The translations under genes and the position numbers were made by a program. The notes beneath the pieces were generated by a model that was not told the DNA's origin, searched no databases, and saw only the letters and a program-made list of their open reading frames with translations. Below, piece after piece: positions 7,940 to 17,717 of a stretch of DNA of 64,000 bases (positions within the stretch are counted from its first letter, which is position 1; each line of letters opens with the position of its first letter). The DNA is from Sva-07 sp963743825 (GTDB lineage Bacteria; Actinomycetota; Acidimicrobiia; Acidimicrobiales; Ilumatobacteraceae): NCBI GenBank assembly GCA_963743825.1, contig CAVURC010000010.1:1-64000 (forward strand). Direction: 5' to 3'.

Positions 7940-9325
7940 TCACTGACGCTTGCGCACGCGCAGCTTGAGCGCCGTCGAACCGAGCCCGAACTCCTCACGG
8001 ATGGTGCGTTCGATGTAGCGCAGGTAGTGCTGCGGGATCTCGCGGTTGACGAACAGCGTGAACGTCGGCGGATCGATCGCCCCCTGCACGGCGTACAAGA
8101 TCTTGGCGCCACCACCGGCCGGTTGCCGTTGCTGAGCTGCGGCGATGATCTTGTTGACGTCCTTGGTCGGCACACGCGTGTGGTACTGCGAGATCGCCTC
8201 GTGCAGGCGAGGATGCAGCTTGTCGACGTTCTTGCCACTCAGTGCCGAGATCTTGAGCACCGAACTGTCGGCGACGAACGCCAGCATCCGCGCGACCTGC
8301 GCCTGCACCTCCAGGCGTTCCTCGGTTCCCACGAGATCCCACTTGTTGAGGATCAACACGATCGGGCAACCAGCCGAATCGACGCGCTCGGCGAGGCGTT
8401 GGTCCTGGGCAGTCACGCCAACGGTCGCATCGATCACCAGCAGCGCGACGTCGGCATTGTCGATCGAACGCAGCGCCCGGACGAACGAGTAGTACTCGGC
8501 CGCGTCGTCGATCTTGCCCTTGCGGCGCATGCCGGCGGTGTCGATGAACACGATCGGTCCACCATCGGTCTCCACGAGTGTGTCGATCGAGTCACGAGTG
8601 GTGCCGGCGAGGTCGTGGACCACCGATCGGTCCTCCCCCACCAGCCTGTTGAACAGAGTGCTCTTGCCGACGTTGGGCCGCCCGACAATGGCGACACGGG
8701 GCACGGCGGGCTGCTCGTCGTTCTCGACGGGCGCTTCGGTGGCCCACGGGTCGGGCTTGGAGAACGTGGGCTGGCGAAGGTGCTCCGGGAACAGCTCGAT
8801 GACTCGATCGAGCAGATCGCCGGCGCGCCGTCCGTGCAACGCACTCACGGGCACGGGCTCACCGATGCCCAGGCTCATGAACTCCCACATCTCGGCCTCG
8901 CGGCGCTCGTTGTCGGACTTGTTCGCAACCACGATCACGTGGGTGCCGGACCGTCGGATCCAGTTGGCGATGTTCGAATCGTCGTCGGTCAACCCCACCG
9001 ACGCATCGACCACGAACAGCACCACGTCGGCTCCCTTGACGGCAGCCTCCACCTGGCGGCTCACCTTGGCGTCGAGTTCGTCGCCTCCCGGCATCCAGCC
9101 GCCGGTGTCGACCACGCGGAAGGGGATGTCGAGCCACTCGGCCTCGAGCTCCTTGCGGTCGCGCGTGATACCGGGACGGTCTTCCACGATTGCCTGCTGG
9201 CTACCGACGATGCGGTTGAACAGCGTGCTCTTGCCCACGTTCGGTCGCCCGATGATGACCACCGTTGCCAGCTCGTTGGGTGTGTCGACGCCGCTCGTGG
9301 CGTCGGTCGGCTCGTTGGAGGTCAT
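7940..9325 (-). CDS. der: ribosome biogenesis GTPase Der (EngA)
   Basis: A 461-residue protein with two tandem GTPase domains and a C-terminal KH-like domain. The first G1 motif is GRPNVGKSTLF at about residue 27 with VDTGGW as G3 and NKSD as G4. The second is GRPNVGKSTLF at about 212 with IDTAGM and NKWD. The KH-like tail ends IREEFGLGSTALKLRVRKR. Der acts in 50S subunit maturation and is normally essential. Its ATG overlaps the stop of the upstream DUF512 gene by 4 bp (ATGA), so translation is coupled. The gene is intact, which contrasts with the many broken frames elsewhere in the window. Confidence 0.97.
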   Translation of the reverse strand: MTSNEPTDATSGVDTPNELATVVIIGRPNVGKSTLFNRIVGSQQAIVEDRPGITRDRKELEAEWLDIPFRVVDTGGWMPGGDELDAKVSRQVEAAVKGADVVLFVVDASVGLTDDDSNIANWIRRSGTHVIVVANKSDNERREAEMWEFMSLGIGEPVPVSALHGRRAGDLLDRVIELFPEHLRQPTFSKPDPWATEAPVENDEQPAVPRVAIVGRPNVGKSTLFNRLVGEDRSVVHDLAGTTRDSIDTLVETDGGPIVFIDTAGMRRKGKIDDAAEYYSFVRALRSIDNADVALLVIDATVGVTAQDQRLAERVDSAGCPIVLILNKWDLVGTEERLEVQAQVARMLAFVADSSVLKISALSGKNVDKLHPRLHEAISQYHTRVPTKDVNKIIAAAQQRQPAGGGAKILYAVQGAIDPPTFTLFVNREIPQHYLRYIERTIREEFGLGSTALKLRVRKRQ

Positions 9326-10794
9326 GGTTGTTCCGTTCCGGCGTGAGCCGATGGTTCGAGGGCACTGCGCAGTGCAATGCCGTCGGTTTCGATGATCTCG
9401 ACGACGCGGGGAAGGTCGTCGATCGTGGTGCCGTCGAGGAAACGCCCCTCGTCGGACAGGCAGACGTCGGGCAGCAGGTAGCGATGGCCCTGTGGCTCGG
9501 CTGCGAGCGTACGGGCGACATCCTCACCGGTCATGAGACCGGTGACGCCCGTGTTGCCGCCGAAGAAGTCGTTGCGCACCGTGATCACCCGCACGTCGTC
9601 ACGTCCGAGCGACTCGATGAGTGGAGTGATGACCGGCGCGCCGAGTTCGCCGGTGAGCACGCCGATCGGAGCTGACCGACGGGGCCGCAACGAGATCGTC
9701 GCGGCACCGGAACCGGTCGGCCCGCACGCCGACGCGCTCCGCAATCCGGTGTAGGCCGCCGGGTTGGGCGGGGCATCGACTGCCGCGAAGAAGCCGCGCC
9801 GAACGCCGGTCGCCTCTTCGGCGCGTCCATGGAACTCAGCTTCGAAGGTGCGGGCCATCCCGATGCCGTCCTCGTGCATCGGGAAACCGTCGTAACGCTC
9901 GGCGGCGGGGAACGGTCGCTGCGCCATCAGGTAGTACTCGTCGGCGGCGTAGACCATCCGCTTGCCGAGCGTCGCCTGGAACACGTCCTGCCAGTCGTCG
10001 ACGATGTCGACGACTGCGCGTGCCTCCTCGAGCGTGTGGAAGCGCATGGCCGCCTCGCCGTTGAACTTCGAGATCCCGAGTGGCACGACGGCCACCGACT
10101 CGAGTTCCGGATACTGGTCGAGGATGCCCGCCATCGTGTCGGCCAGCACCGCACCGTCGTTGACGCCGGGACACACGACGATCTGGCCGCGTACCGCGAT
10201 GTCGTGGTCGAGCAGGGCCCGCAGCCATCGCAGGCTCATCGCGCCCCGTGGATTCTTGAGCATCTGGCTGCGGATGTCGGGATCGGTTGCGTGGATGCTG
10301 ACATGCAGCGGAGACAGCCGTTCGGTCACGACCCGTTCGAGGTCGGCCTCGGTGAACCGGGTCAACGTCGTGAAATTCCCGTACAGGAACGACAGCCGAT
10401 AGTCGTCGTCCTTCAGGTACAGGCTGCGGCGCATGCCCTTGGGCAGTTGATAGATGAAGCAGAACTCGCAGTGGTTGTCGCACGTGCGAACCCGGTCGAA
10501 CACCGCGCTCGACACATCGACGCCGAGCGGTGCGCCTTCACGCTTCTCGATCGAGAACGCCAGGTCGAGCCCGCCACGCAGCACGTCGAGTTCCACCTCG
10601 GCCTCATCGGTGGCCATCTGCCACTCGATGATGTCGCGCGGCACGTCACCGTTGACCCGCACGATCTCGTCGCCAGGGCGTACACCGGCAAGATCGGCCG
10701 GCGAGCCCGCAGTGACGGCCACGACCATGGGCGCGAGCGATCTCGTCGGCGCCGCGCGTTCGATCTCGCGCTCGATGTCGGACACGGCAGACAT
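9322..10794 (-). CDS. PDZ/radical-SAM-like DUF512 protein
   Basis: A 490-residue cytoplasmic protein. Residues about 20-85 form a PDZ-like domain (GSPADLAGVRPGDEIVRVNG). Cys105, Cys109 and Cys112 form a CxxxCxxC cluster, as in radical-SAM enzymes (CDNHCEFCF). A DUF512 domain fills the C-terminal half (VYAADEYYLMAQ, ITVRNDFFGGNTGVTGLMTG). Members of this family are often next to der, as here; the reaction is not settled. It heads an operon with der and the zinc-ribbon gene. A TAGCCT hexamer lies 9 nt before the ATG with no Shine-Dalgarno, so the transcript is probably leaderless. It is divergent from ispH. Confidence 0.9.
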   Translation of the reverse strand: MSAVSDIEREIERAAPTRSLAPMVVAVTAGSPADLAGVRPGDEIVRVNGDVPRDIIEWQMATDEAEVELDVLRGGLDLAFSIEKREGAPLGVDVSSAVFDRVRTCDNHCEFCFIYQLPKGMRRSLYLKDDDYRLSFLYGNFTTLTRFTEADLERVVTERLSPLHVSIHATDPDIRSQMLKNPRGAMSLRWLRALLDHDIAVRGQIVVCPGVNDGAVLADTMAGILDQYPELESVAVVPLGISKFNGEAAMRFHTLEEARAVVDIVDDWQDVFQATLGKRMVYAADEYYLMAQRPFPAAERYDGFPMHEDGIGMARTFEAEFHGRAEEATGVRRGFFAAVDAPPNPAAYTGLRSASACGPTGSGAATISLRPRRSAPIGVLTGELGAPVITPLIESLGRDDVRVITVRNDFFGGNTGVTGLMTGEDVARTLAAEPQGHRYLLPDVCLSDEGRFLDGTTIDDLPRVVEIIETDGIALRSALEPSAHAGTEQP

Positions 10795-10803
10795 GGGTTC
10801 GTC

Positions 10804-10809
10804 AGGCTA
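10804..10809 (-). promoter_or_regulatory. -10-like hexamer for the DUF512-der operon
   Basis: TAGCCT on the minus strand, 9 nt upstream of the ATG at 10794; no Shine-Dalgarno between them. Confidence 0.5.
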
Positions 10810-10827
10810 CCGGTCACGAGTCGCGGG

Positions 10828-10833
10828 TAGATT
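10828..10833 (+). promoter_or_regulatory. -10-like hexamer for ispH
   Basis: TAGATT, 8 nt upstream of the ATG at 10842, consistent with transcription starting at or next to the start codon. Confidence 0.55.
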
Positions 10834-10841
10834 TGCGCCAG

Positions 10842-11900
10842 ATGTCTCCCGACCGGACCGATGCTCGCGTCGACGTGGTGTTGCTCGCCCAACCCCGCGG
10901 GTTCTGTGCCGGGGTCGAGATGGCGATCAAGGCGCTCGCGTGGATGGTTCGCAGCTTCCCCGCCCCCGTGTACTGCTACCACGAGATCGTGCACAACAAG
11001 CTCGTCGTCGACCGCTTCAAGGCGCAGGGTGTGGTGTTCGTCGACGACATCGCCGATGTCCCCGTCGGGAGCCCGATCATGCTGTCGGCGCACGGCTCGG
11101 CTCCCGAGGTGCTCGACGCCGCCCGCAGCCGCGGCTCGTACGTCGTCGACTCGGTCTGCCCGCTCGTCACCAAGGTCCATCACGAGGTGAAGGTCCGCGC
11201 CGGCAAGGGGTACCGCATCGTCTACGTCGGTCACGCCGGTCATGAGGAGGCGATCGGCACGATGGCCGTGGCACCGGACTCGATCGATCGAGTCGAGTCC
11301 GTGGCCGAGGTCGACGAACTCGAGCTCTCGGACGAGCCGGTGGCTCTCCTCGCCCAGACCACCCTGTCGCATCGGGACTGGGAAGGCGTGGCGGTGCGTG
11401 TCAAGGAGCGCTTTCCCGAGGTGTGGACGCCGGGGCGCAGCGACCTCTGCTTCGCCACCACCAACCGGCAGGCCGCGCTCATGGAGTTGGCCCACCGGTG
11501 CGATGTCGTCGTCGTGATCGGATCGGCCAATTCGTCCAACACCAGGGCACTCGAACAACTGGCCAGGGAAGAGGGGTGCGAGCGGGTCTACCGGATCAAC
11601 AACGTCGCCGAACTGCCCGGCGACCTCTCCGGCATCGTGGGCGTCACCGCCGGGGCGTCTGCGCCAGAGGAACTGGTCGACGCCGTTCTCGAATTCCTCG
11701 CGCCACGCCGAGGCGTCGAGCTCGTCGACGTCACTGACGAGGACGAGTACTTCCCCCCGCCGCGCAACATCCGTGAACTGCAGAACTCGATCGAATCTGC
11801 AGCCACGTTGCTCCTGGGCGGAAGCATGCTCGACCGTCCCGTGATGGACGACCGAAGCCTCGGTGCGAGCGACGTGCTGTCCAGCCTGATCCGTACCTGA
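10842..11900 (+). CDS. ispH: 4-hydroxy-3-methylbut-2-enyl diphosphate reductase (IspH/LytB)
   Basis: A 352-residue iron-sulfur enzyme that makes IPP and DMAPP in the last step of the MEP isoprenoid pathway. The three cluster ligands are Cys22 (PRGFCAGV), Cys106 (DSVCPLVTK) and Cys203 (DLCFATTNRQ). The conserved HEEAIGT region and AQTTLS are also present. A TTG 9 nt upstream is in frame, but the ATG at 10842 is preferred because it sits 8 nt from a TAGATT hexamer and gives a normal N-terminus. Length is slightly above the usual 310-330 because of a short C-terminal tail. The isoprenoid product may feed the polyprenol-phosphate sugar donors used by enzymes at the other end of the window (inference). 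Confidence 0.96.
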   Translation: MSPDRTDARVDVVLLAQPRGFCAGVEMAIKALAWMVRSFPAPVYCYHEIVHNKLVVDRFKAQGVVFVDDIADVPVGSPIMLSAHGSAPEVLDAARSRGSYVVDSVCPLVTKVHHEVKVRAGKGYRIVYVGHAGHEEAIGTMAVAPDSIDRVESVAEVDELELSDEPVALLAQTTLSHRDWEGVAVRVKERFPEVWTPGRSDLCFATTNRQAALMELAHRCDVVVVIGSANSSNTRALEQLAREEGCERVYRINNVAELPGDLSGIVGVTAGASAPEELVDAVLEFLAPRRGVELVDVTDEDEYFPPPRNIRELQNSIESAATLLLGGSMLDRPVMDDRSLGASDVLSSLIRT

Positions 11901-11943
11901 AGGCGGCGGCCCGACCACCGGTGTCGGATCGGACCGACCAGCG

Positions 11944-13155
11944 TCAGCTCCGCGGCACCTCGGACCACGGAACGTCACGGTCGACGCGCACATCGCCGGG
12001 AAGCCCGAGCACGCGTTCGCCGAGGATGTTCTTCATGACTTCGGTCGTGCCGCCCTCGATCGAGTTGGCGCGACTCCGCAGGAACGCCTTCTGGAGCGTG
12101 TCGGACCCCATTGCGGTCTCGGGCCGGATCATCTCGTAGCTGCCGTACAGCATCCCGTCGGCGCCGAGGAGGTTCACGACCTCGTCGTAGATGTCCTTGT
12201 TGAGGTCGGCCGACGCCATCTTGCCGATCGAGCCCTCGGGCCCGGGATCGCCCATCTTGCGGTTCTGGTTCGCTCGGATGTTGGTGAGGCGCAGCACCTC
12301 GGCGCGTGCCCAGAGCTTCATGACGTCGTCGAGCGCAACGGCATCCTTCGCCGACTCCGGCAGCTTCTGCCACGTCTGCACGAGCGCCGAGATGGTGCCC
12401 GATCCCCGCGCCGGAATCGTTCCACCGATCGACACCCGTTCGTTCATCAGGGTCGTGAGCGAAACCCGCCAGCCGTCGCCGGGGTTACCGAGCATCTCGG
12501 CATCGGCGATGCGGGTGTCGGAGAAGAACACCTCGTTGAACTCCGCCTCGCCGGTCATCTGGCGCAACGGGCGGATCTCGACCGTGGGGTCTTGCATGTC
12601 GACCACGAACGCGGTGAGCCCGGCATGCTTGACGGCGCTGGGGTTGGTCCGCACGACGAGCAGACCCCACTTCGACAGGTGGGCGAGCGTGGTCCACACC
12701 TTCTGGCCGTTGACGATCCATTCGTCGCCGTCCTGCACGCCGGTGGACGACAGGCCGGCGAAGTCGGAGCCGGAACCCGGCTCGGAGAAGAGCTGGCACC
12801 AGATCTCTTCACCGGTGAAGAGTGGCCGCAGGTACCGCTGCTTCTGCTCGTCGCTCCCCCACGCAACCACCGTGGGGCCGCACATGCCGTGGCCGATCGG
12901 GTTGCGGTACATCGGGTTCGGCGCGCCGGCGGCGTACACCTGCTCGTTGACCAGTTTCTGCAGCTTCGGGTTGAGGCCGAGGCCACCGAACCCCTCGGGG
13001 AAGTGGACCCAGGCGAGACCCCGGTCGTACTGCTCGCCGAGGAACACCTTCGGATCGGTCGACGCCGGCGGGAACGACGCCAGGAGGTCGTCGACGAGCT
13101 CGCTGACACGCTGCTCGTCGGCCGTCAGATCGGTTCGGGGATCGGTCATCGTCAT
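11944..13155 (-). CDS. acyl-CoA dehydrogenase
   Basis: A 403-residue FAD enzyme for alpha,beta-desaturation of acyl-CoA. Visible family features are the FAD-binding segment CQLFSEPGSGSDFAGLSST, the VNGQKVWTT strand, and the C-terminal region SIEGGTTEVMKNILGERVLG. The chain is close to the usual length with no missing domain. A TACGTT hexamer lies 8 nt before the ATG at 13155, favouring that start over a second ATG at 13149. It is convergent with ispH (43 bp) and divergent from the acyltransferase. The acyl-CoA ligase at 16 kb could supply a substrate, but the chain specificity cannot be read. Confidence 0.92.
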   Translation of the reverse strand: MTMTDPRTDLTADEQRVSELVDDLLASFPPASTDPKVFLGEQYDRGLAWVHFPEGFGGLGLNPKLQKLVNEQVYAAGAPNPMYRNPIGHGMCGPTVVAWGSDEQKQRYLRPLFTGEEIWCQLFSEPGSGSDFAGLSSTGVQDGDEWIVNGQKVWTTLAHLSKWGLLVVRTNPSAVKHAGLTAFVVDMQDPTVEIRPLRQMTGEAEFNEVFFSDTRIADAEMLGNPGDGWRVSLTTLMNERVSIGGTIPARGSGTISALVQTWQKLPESAKDAVALDDVMKLWARAEVLRLTNIRANQNRKMGDPGPEGSIGKMASADLNKDIYDEVVNLLGADGMLYGSYEMIRPETAMGSDTLQKAFLRSRANSIEGGTTEVMKNILGERVLGLPGDVRVDRDVPWSEVPRS

Positions 13156-13163
13156 GGCCTGCA

Positions 13164-13169
13164 AACGTA
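13164..13169 (-). promoter_or_regulatory. -10-like hexamer for the acyl-CoA dehydrogenase
   Basis: TACGTT on the minus strand, 8 nt before the ATG at 13155. Confidence 0.5.
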
Positions 13170-13241
13170 CTTCGACGACGACGCCGAAGCAGCAACGTGG
13201 TCGGGGTGGATCCTGATGGCCTCGCGTGGGACCGCTGGTTC

Positions 13242-13247
13242 TAGATT
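13242..13247 (+). promoter_or_regulatory. -10-like hexamer for the acyltransferase
   Basis: TAGATT, 9 nt before the ATG at 13257; no Shine-Dalgarno. Confidence 0.5.
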
Positions 13248-13256
13248 GTCGGCGCC

Positions 13257-15330
13257 ATGAGGGAGACCCACCGTCTCGAGTATCAGCCTGCGCTCGACGG
13301 TCTGCGGGCGCTGGCGGTGCTCGCTGTCGTGCTGTTCCACGCCGGGACGCCCGGCTTCGGTGGCGGCTATCTCGGCGTCTCGCTCTTCTTCACACTGTCG
13401 GGCTATCTGATCACGAGCCTGCTCCTGCAAGAACACGACGGGGCCGGGTCGGTCGACTTCCGGGCGTTCTACGGCCGTCGCATGCGACGTCTCCTGCCGG
13501 CGAGCGTCGCGACGGTGGCCGCCGTCGTGGTCATCGCTGCTGTCTCGGATGTCTTCGACGGTGTGGTCGGACTGCGCACGCAGGTGGTCGGTGCGCTGCT
13601 CCAGGTCTCCAACTGGGTGCTGCTCGCAGGCGACACCTCGTATCAGGATCTGCTCGCACAGGGCAGCGGCGCGGTTTCCCCGTTGGAGCACTTCTGGTCG
13701 CTGGCGATCGAGGAGCAGTTCTACTGGCTGTGGCCACCACTGGTGGCGCTGCTGTTGACGCGCATCGAGGCCCGGCCCAGCAGAACACGGGTGGTGGGCG
13801 CCGTGACCCTCGCAGCCATGGCCGCTGCGCCCGTGATCGCGTCACGTCTGGGGGCCCGATGCCGCGTACTGGGCGACGCCTGCGCGCCTCGGAGAGATCC
13901 TCGTCGGGGCATTCCTCGCATTCGTGCTCACCGGCGCGTCGCTCCCGAAGCACGTCTCGTTGCTCGCGCCCGTCTGCCTGGGTGCTCTCGCCGCGGCCGT
14001 CGTGCTGTTTCCTGCGTCGAGCGGACCCGCGTACGAAGGATTCCTCCCGCTCGTGGCCGTGGTGTCCGGGGGCCTGATCGTCGGGCTGCAGGCAGACAGC
14101 GCGCTCCGACGTGTGCTCTCGCTCCGGCCGCTCGTTGCGGTGGGCATGATCTCCTACGGCATCTATCTGGTCCACTGGCCCGTCTTCGTGATCGTCGATG
14201 CCGACCGCACCGGGCTCGACGGGCCGATGTTGACCGTCGTTCGACTCCTGATCACTGCCGTGATCTCGATCGCCAGCTACTTCCTGCTCGAGCGCCCCAT
14301 CAGGTCGCAGCGTGGAGTCGCGTTCCGTGTCACGGCGGGAGCGGCTGCGGCGGCGTCGCTCGCGGTGATCGCCGTTGCCATCCTCGTCGTCCCTGCTGGG
14401 CCGTCCAACTACTGGCAGGTCGAGACCGGTGCGCTCGAGGCAGCATCCATCGACGTCGACGCTCGCCCCGGCGCTCTCACGGTCGCTCCCGGCACATCGA
14501 CGACGAGCATCCCGACGACGATGGCAACCACACCAGGGGCTGCGACCACGCCCGGGGCTTCGTCCACGCCCGGGGTTTCGTCCACCGCGCCGTCCGAGGC
14601 CACCGTCACAACGGCGGGGCCCACGGCAACGACCACGCCGCTGCCCGAGCTGGCGCGTCCGGTACGGATCGTCGTCACCGGCGACTCCACGGGCGATGCG
14701 CTCGGCACCGGTGTCGTGCAATGGGCAGCGTCGCATCCACAGCTCGCCCAGGCCGAGGTGCATGCCGCACTGGGCTGTGGGTTCGTGATGGGCGGCGAAC
14801 GAAGTTGGGGCGACGACATCGTGTCGACCGCGAGTTGCGACGGCTGGACTCAGACCCAGCTCTACCCCGAGGTCGAACGGACCCAGCCCGATGTGGTCAC
14901 CGTGATGACATCGACGTGGGACATCCTCGACCAGCGATGGGACGGCGGCGAACTGCTGTCACCGAGCGATCCCGAGTACCGCTCTCGACTGGTCACGGCG
15001 TACACACAGCTGGTCGACGACCTGATCGCCGCGGGCGCGGCGCGCGTGGCGTTCGTCCGCGAACCAGTGCCCAACGTGTGGTGGAACGACAAATCCGAGG
15101 GCGAGGGCGACCCGCTCCGCCATCAGATTCTCGCCGAGGTGTACCAGGAGATCGCCGCCTCCCACCCGGCCACGGTGCGTGTCATCGACCTCGCATCGTG
15201 GTACTCCGGCAACGACCTCGACAACGACCACGACGCCAGACCCGACGGGATCCACCTGGCACCGGACGTTGCGACGTCGATCGCAGATCGATTCCTCGGC
15301 GACCAACTGATCGCCGCCGCCCTCCGCTGA
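13257..15330 (+). CDS. OafA/YrhL-type acyltransferase with SGNH domain (one frame break)
   Basis: Read across one extra base this is a protein of about 690 residues. The N-terminal acyltransferase-3 domain has roughly ten membrane helices and the motifs YQPALDGLRALAVLAVVLFH, FFTLSGYLIT, FWSLAIEEQFYWLWP and SYGIYLVHWPVFV. A Thr/Pro/Ala-rich linker near residues 420-465 leads to an extracytoplasmic SGNH-hydrolase-like domain (VVTGDSTGDALG, DGIHLAPDVA). Such proteins acetylate cell-surface glycans. The frame breaks in the five-G run at 13850-13854; with four Gs the sequence continues as DAAYWATPARLGEIL in good codon bias. I consider an assembly error likelier than a dead gene. Confidence 0.85.
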
Positions 15331-15348
15331 CGTCGACGCGACACCCCA

Positions 15349-15427
15349 CAACCCCCGAGAAAGTCCGAAAAATGCGGGGATTCGTGCACCCAGTGCACAT
15401 ATCTCCGCACATTTCGGGCTTGGGTTG
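15349..15427. terminator. large imperfect palindrome between convergent genes
   Basis: The dyad is centred at 15391. It has a GTGCAC-CCA-GTGCAC core, outer arms CCGAAAAATGCGGGGAT (15365-15381) and ATCTCCGCACATTTCGG that match at 14 of 17 positions, and a more distal CAACCC/GGGTTG pair. It fills the gap between the acyltransferase and the convergent SirB1-like gene, so a bidirectional terminator is likely. It is larger than most, and a repeat-family element is an alternative. Confidence 0.6.
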
Positions 15428-15438
15428 ACGGGGGTCGG

Positions 15439-16113
15439 TCAATTGAAGATGGCGGAGGCGGTTGCGATCTCGGCGTCCTCGGAGTCGGCGAGTTCGGGGA
15501 TCGTCGCCCGCAGCTGCATGATCATCCCGAGGCGGACTGCGTCGGAACGACCGGCGAAGACTGCCTTGAGGTTGTTGAGCATCCTGATCACGATGTCACG
15601 GTTCGACGTGGGGTCGAGGTGGGCTTCGTCCCATGGAACCTGCCGATGTGTCAGGTCTTCGAACATGGCCCGCGCTTGGGCGCGATCGAGGGTGCGCCCA
15701 CCGGTGAACGGGTCGAAGAAGACCTCCGGGTCACCGGCAACGCCGACCAGGAAGTGAGTCGGCATTCCGACCCCGACGAGTTTCACACCGACCCGTCGGG
15801 CCACCTCGATCATCAACACCGACAGGCTGATCGGGATGCCGGTCCGCGTGGCGATGACCCGATCGAGACACGAGTTGCGCCAGTCGTAGTAGGCCGTGCG
15901 GTTCCCGACGAAGTGCTCGTCGTCGAACAGGTAGCGGGCCACACCGACGGCCGTCGGCGTCGGACACTCCCCCGCCAGCATGTCGAGGGCCGCCAACCAC
16001 TCGATCATGTCGAGCCCGGGCTGCAGCTCGGTCGAGATGAGCAGCGCCGCCTCATCGAGGGGCACGGCTCCGGCATCGACGGCCATCAACTCGGCGAAGC
16101 GATCTCGACCCAT
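15439..16113 (-). CDS. SirB1/transglutaminase-like family protein
   Basis: A 224-residue cytoplasmic protein of the SirB1 N-terminal (transglutaminase-like) family. The core carries YYDWRNSCLDRVIATRTGIPISLSV, then VGVGMPTHFLVG, then a DPFTGGRTLDRAQ segment. The Cys in NSCLD and the His in THFLVG sit where the transglutaminase-fold Cys and His would be. Family function is unclear; members often lie near core metabolic genes. The start ATG has no Shine-Dalgarno but a TACGTT hexamer 6 nt upstream. Its promoter region is symmetrical with that of the divergent acyl-CoA ligase. Confidence 0.85.
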   Translation of the reverse strand: MGRDRFAELMAVDAGAVPLDEAALLISTELQPGLDMIEWLAALDMLAGECPTPTAVGVARYLFDDEHFVGNRTAYYDWRNSCLDRVIATRTGIPISLSVLMIEVARRVGVKLVGVGMPTHFLVGVAGDPEVFFDPFTGGRTLDRAQARAMFEDLTHRQVPWDEAHLDPTSNRDIVIRMLNNLKAVFAGRSDAVRLGMIMQLRATIPELADSEDAEIATASAIFN

Positions 16114-16117
16114 GAGC

Positions 16118-16142
16118 GCAACGTACCTGTCGACTACGTTGC
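16118..16142. promoter_or_regulatory. symmetrical divergent promoter, GCAACGTA-N9-TACGTTGC
   Basis: Perfect 8-bp inverted arms at 16118-16125 and 16135-16142. Each arm contains a TACGTT hexamer directed at its own gene: 6 nt before the minus-strand ATG at 16113 and 8 nt before the plus-strand ATG at 16149. The two -10 elements are only 9 bp apart, so the promoters overlap and should compete. Confidence 0.6.
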
Positions 16143-16148
16143 CCGGGC

Positions 16149-17703
16149 ATGTTCCCTGGTGCTCATCTCGAACAACACGGCGACAAACTCGCCCTCATCA
16201 TGGCCGGGTCCGGCTTCACCCAGACCTTCGCCGAACTCGATGCTGCGGCCAACCGGCTCAGCCGGCTGCTGCGCGCCGCGGGCCTCCAGCCCGGCGACCA
16301 CGTCGCGATGTGCATGGAGAACCACGACCGGTATCTCGAAATCGTGTGGGGATGCCACTACGCCGGCCTCGTCTACACCTGCACGTCGTCGCGGCTCACG
16401 AGCCCCGAACTCGAGTACATCATCAACGATTGCGGCGCCCGGGCCTACATCACCTCGAAGTACAAGGCCGATCAGGCTGCGGAGATCGTTCCGACCACGC
16501 CGAATGTCGAGCTGCGTCTGATGCTCGACGGCACGATCGACGGCTACGAGAGCTACGAGAAGGCAGTCGCAGCGCAGTCGCCCGACCCCCTCGACGAAGC
16601 ACGCGTCGCCGGACTCGACATGCTCTACTCATCGGGCACCACCGGCATGCCGAAGGGCATCACTCGACCGTTTCCGAACACTCCGCTCGAGGGCACGCCC
16701 GGCGGCGTGATGCCACTGCTCCAGCTGCTGTTCGGCATGGACGACACCAAGATCTACCTCTCGCCGGCGCCGTTCTACCATGCAGCCCCGCTTCGATTCT
16801 GCCTGGCCACGCATGCTCTCGGCGCCACGATCGTCGCGATGGAGCACTTCGATCCCGAGGAGTACCTCCGCCTCGTCGAGCAGCACCACGTCACCCACAG
16901 CCAGGTGGTGCCGACGATGTTCATCCGCATGCTGAAGCTCCCCGAAGCGACCCGTCTCGCCTACGACGTCTCGTCACTCGAGTGTGTGATCCATGCCGCG
17001 GCTCCGTGTCCCGTACCGGTGAAGCAGCAGATGATCGAGTGGTTCGGCCCCGTCATCCGCGAGTACTACGCGGGCAGCGAGGGCAACGGCTTCGTGTACT
17101 GCGACAGCCAGAGCTGGCTGGCCCACCCCGGAACGGTCGGGTCCCCGATCGGCTGCATCGTGCACATCTGTGACGAGGAGGGCGACGACGTGGCAACCGG
17201 CCAGTCGGGCACCGTCTACTTCGAGGGTGGCGCCGAGTTCGAGTACCACAACGACCCGGAGAAGACGAAGAGTTCACGCCATCCGAAGGGGTGGAGCACG
17301 CTCGGCGACGTCGGCTACCTCGACGACGACGGGTTCTTGTACCTCACCGATCGCAAGGCCTACATGATCATCTCCGGCGGGGTGAACATCTACCCCCAGG
17401 AGGCCGAGAACGTCCTCGTCACACACCCCAAAGTCATCGACGTCGCCGTGTTCGGCGTCCCGAACGAGGACTTCGGCGAGGAAGTGAAGGCCGTCGTGCA
17501 GCCGGTCGAGATGCCGGCCGATGATGCCGCGGCTGCGGCGTTGGCATCCGAGTTGATCCAGTTCTGCCGCACACAGTTGGCCGACGTCAAATGCCCTCGG
17601 TCCGATCGACTTCCGCGTCGAACTCCCCCGCCACCCGACCGGCAAGCTCTACAAGCGGCTCCTGAAGGACGAATACTGGGAAGCGGCCGGCCGCAGCATC
17701 TGA
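16149..17703 (+). CDS. acyl-CoA synthetase (AMP-forming), frame broken near the 3' end
   Basis: Read across one extra base this is an adenylate-forming ligase of about 517 residues that activates a carboxylic acid to acyl-CoA. Visible motifs are the phosphate-binding loop YSSGTTGMPKGITR, YYAGSEGNG (A5 region), STLGDVGYLDDDGFLYLTDR (A7-A8), and in the shifted tail the catalytic lysine region HPTGKLYKRLLK. The frame breaks near 17592-17604 (TGC CCT CGG TCC, then ATC GAC TTC in the next phase). Without the tail the enzyme would lack the A10 lysine, so the break would abolish activity if real. A TACGTT hexamer sits 8 nt upstream of the ATG. Confidence 0.88.
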
Positions 17704-17717
17704 CGTCGGCTCCGCGC

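Noticed and set aside
14510..14590. A short tandem repeat as a possible repeat array or CRISPR.
   Set aside because: It encodes the Thr/Pro/Ala-rich linker of the acyltransferase; the units are coding, imperfect and without spacers. No CRISPR array is seen anywhere in the window.
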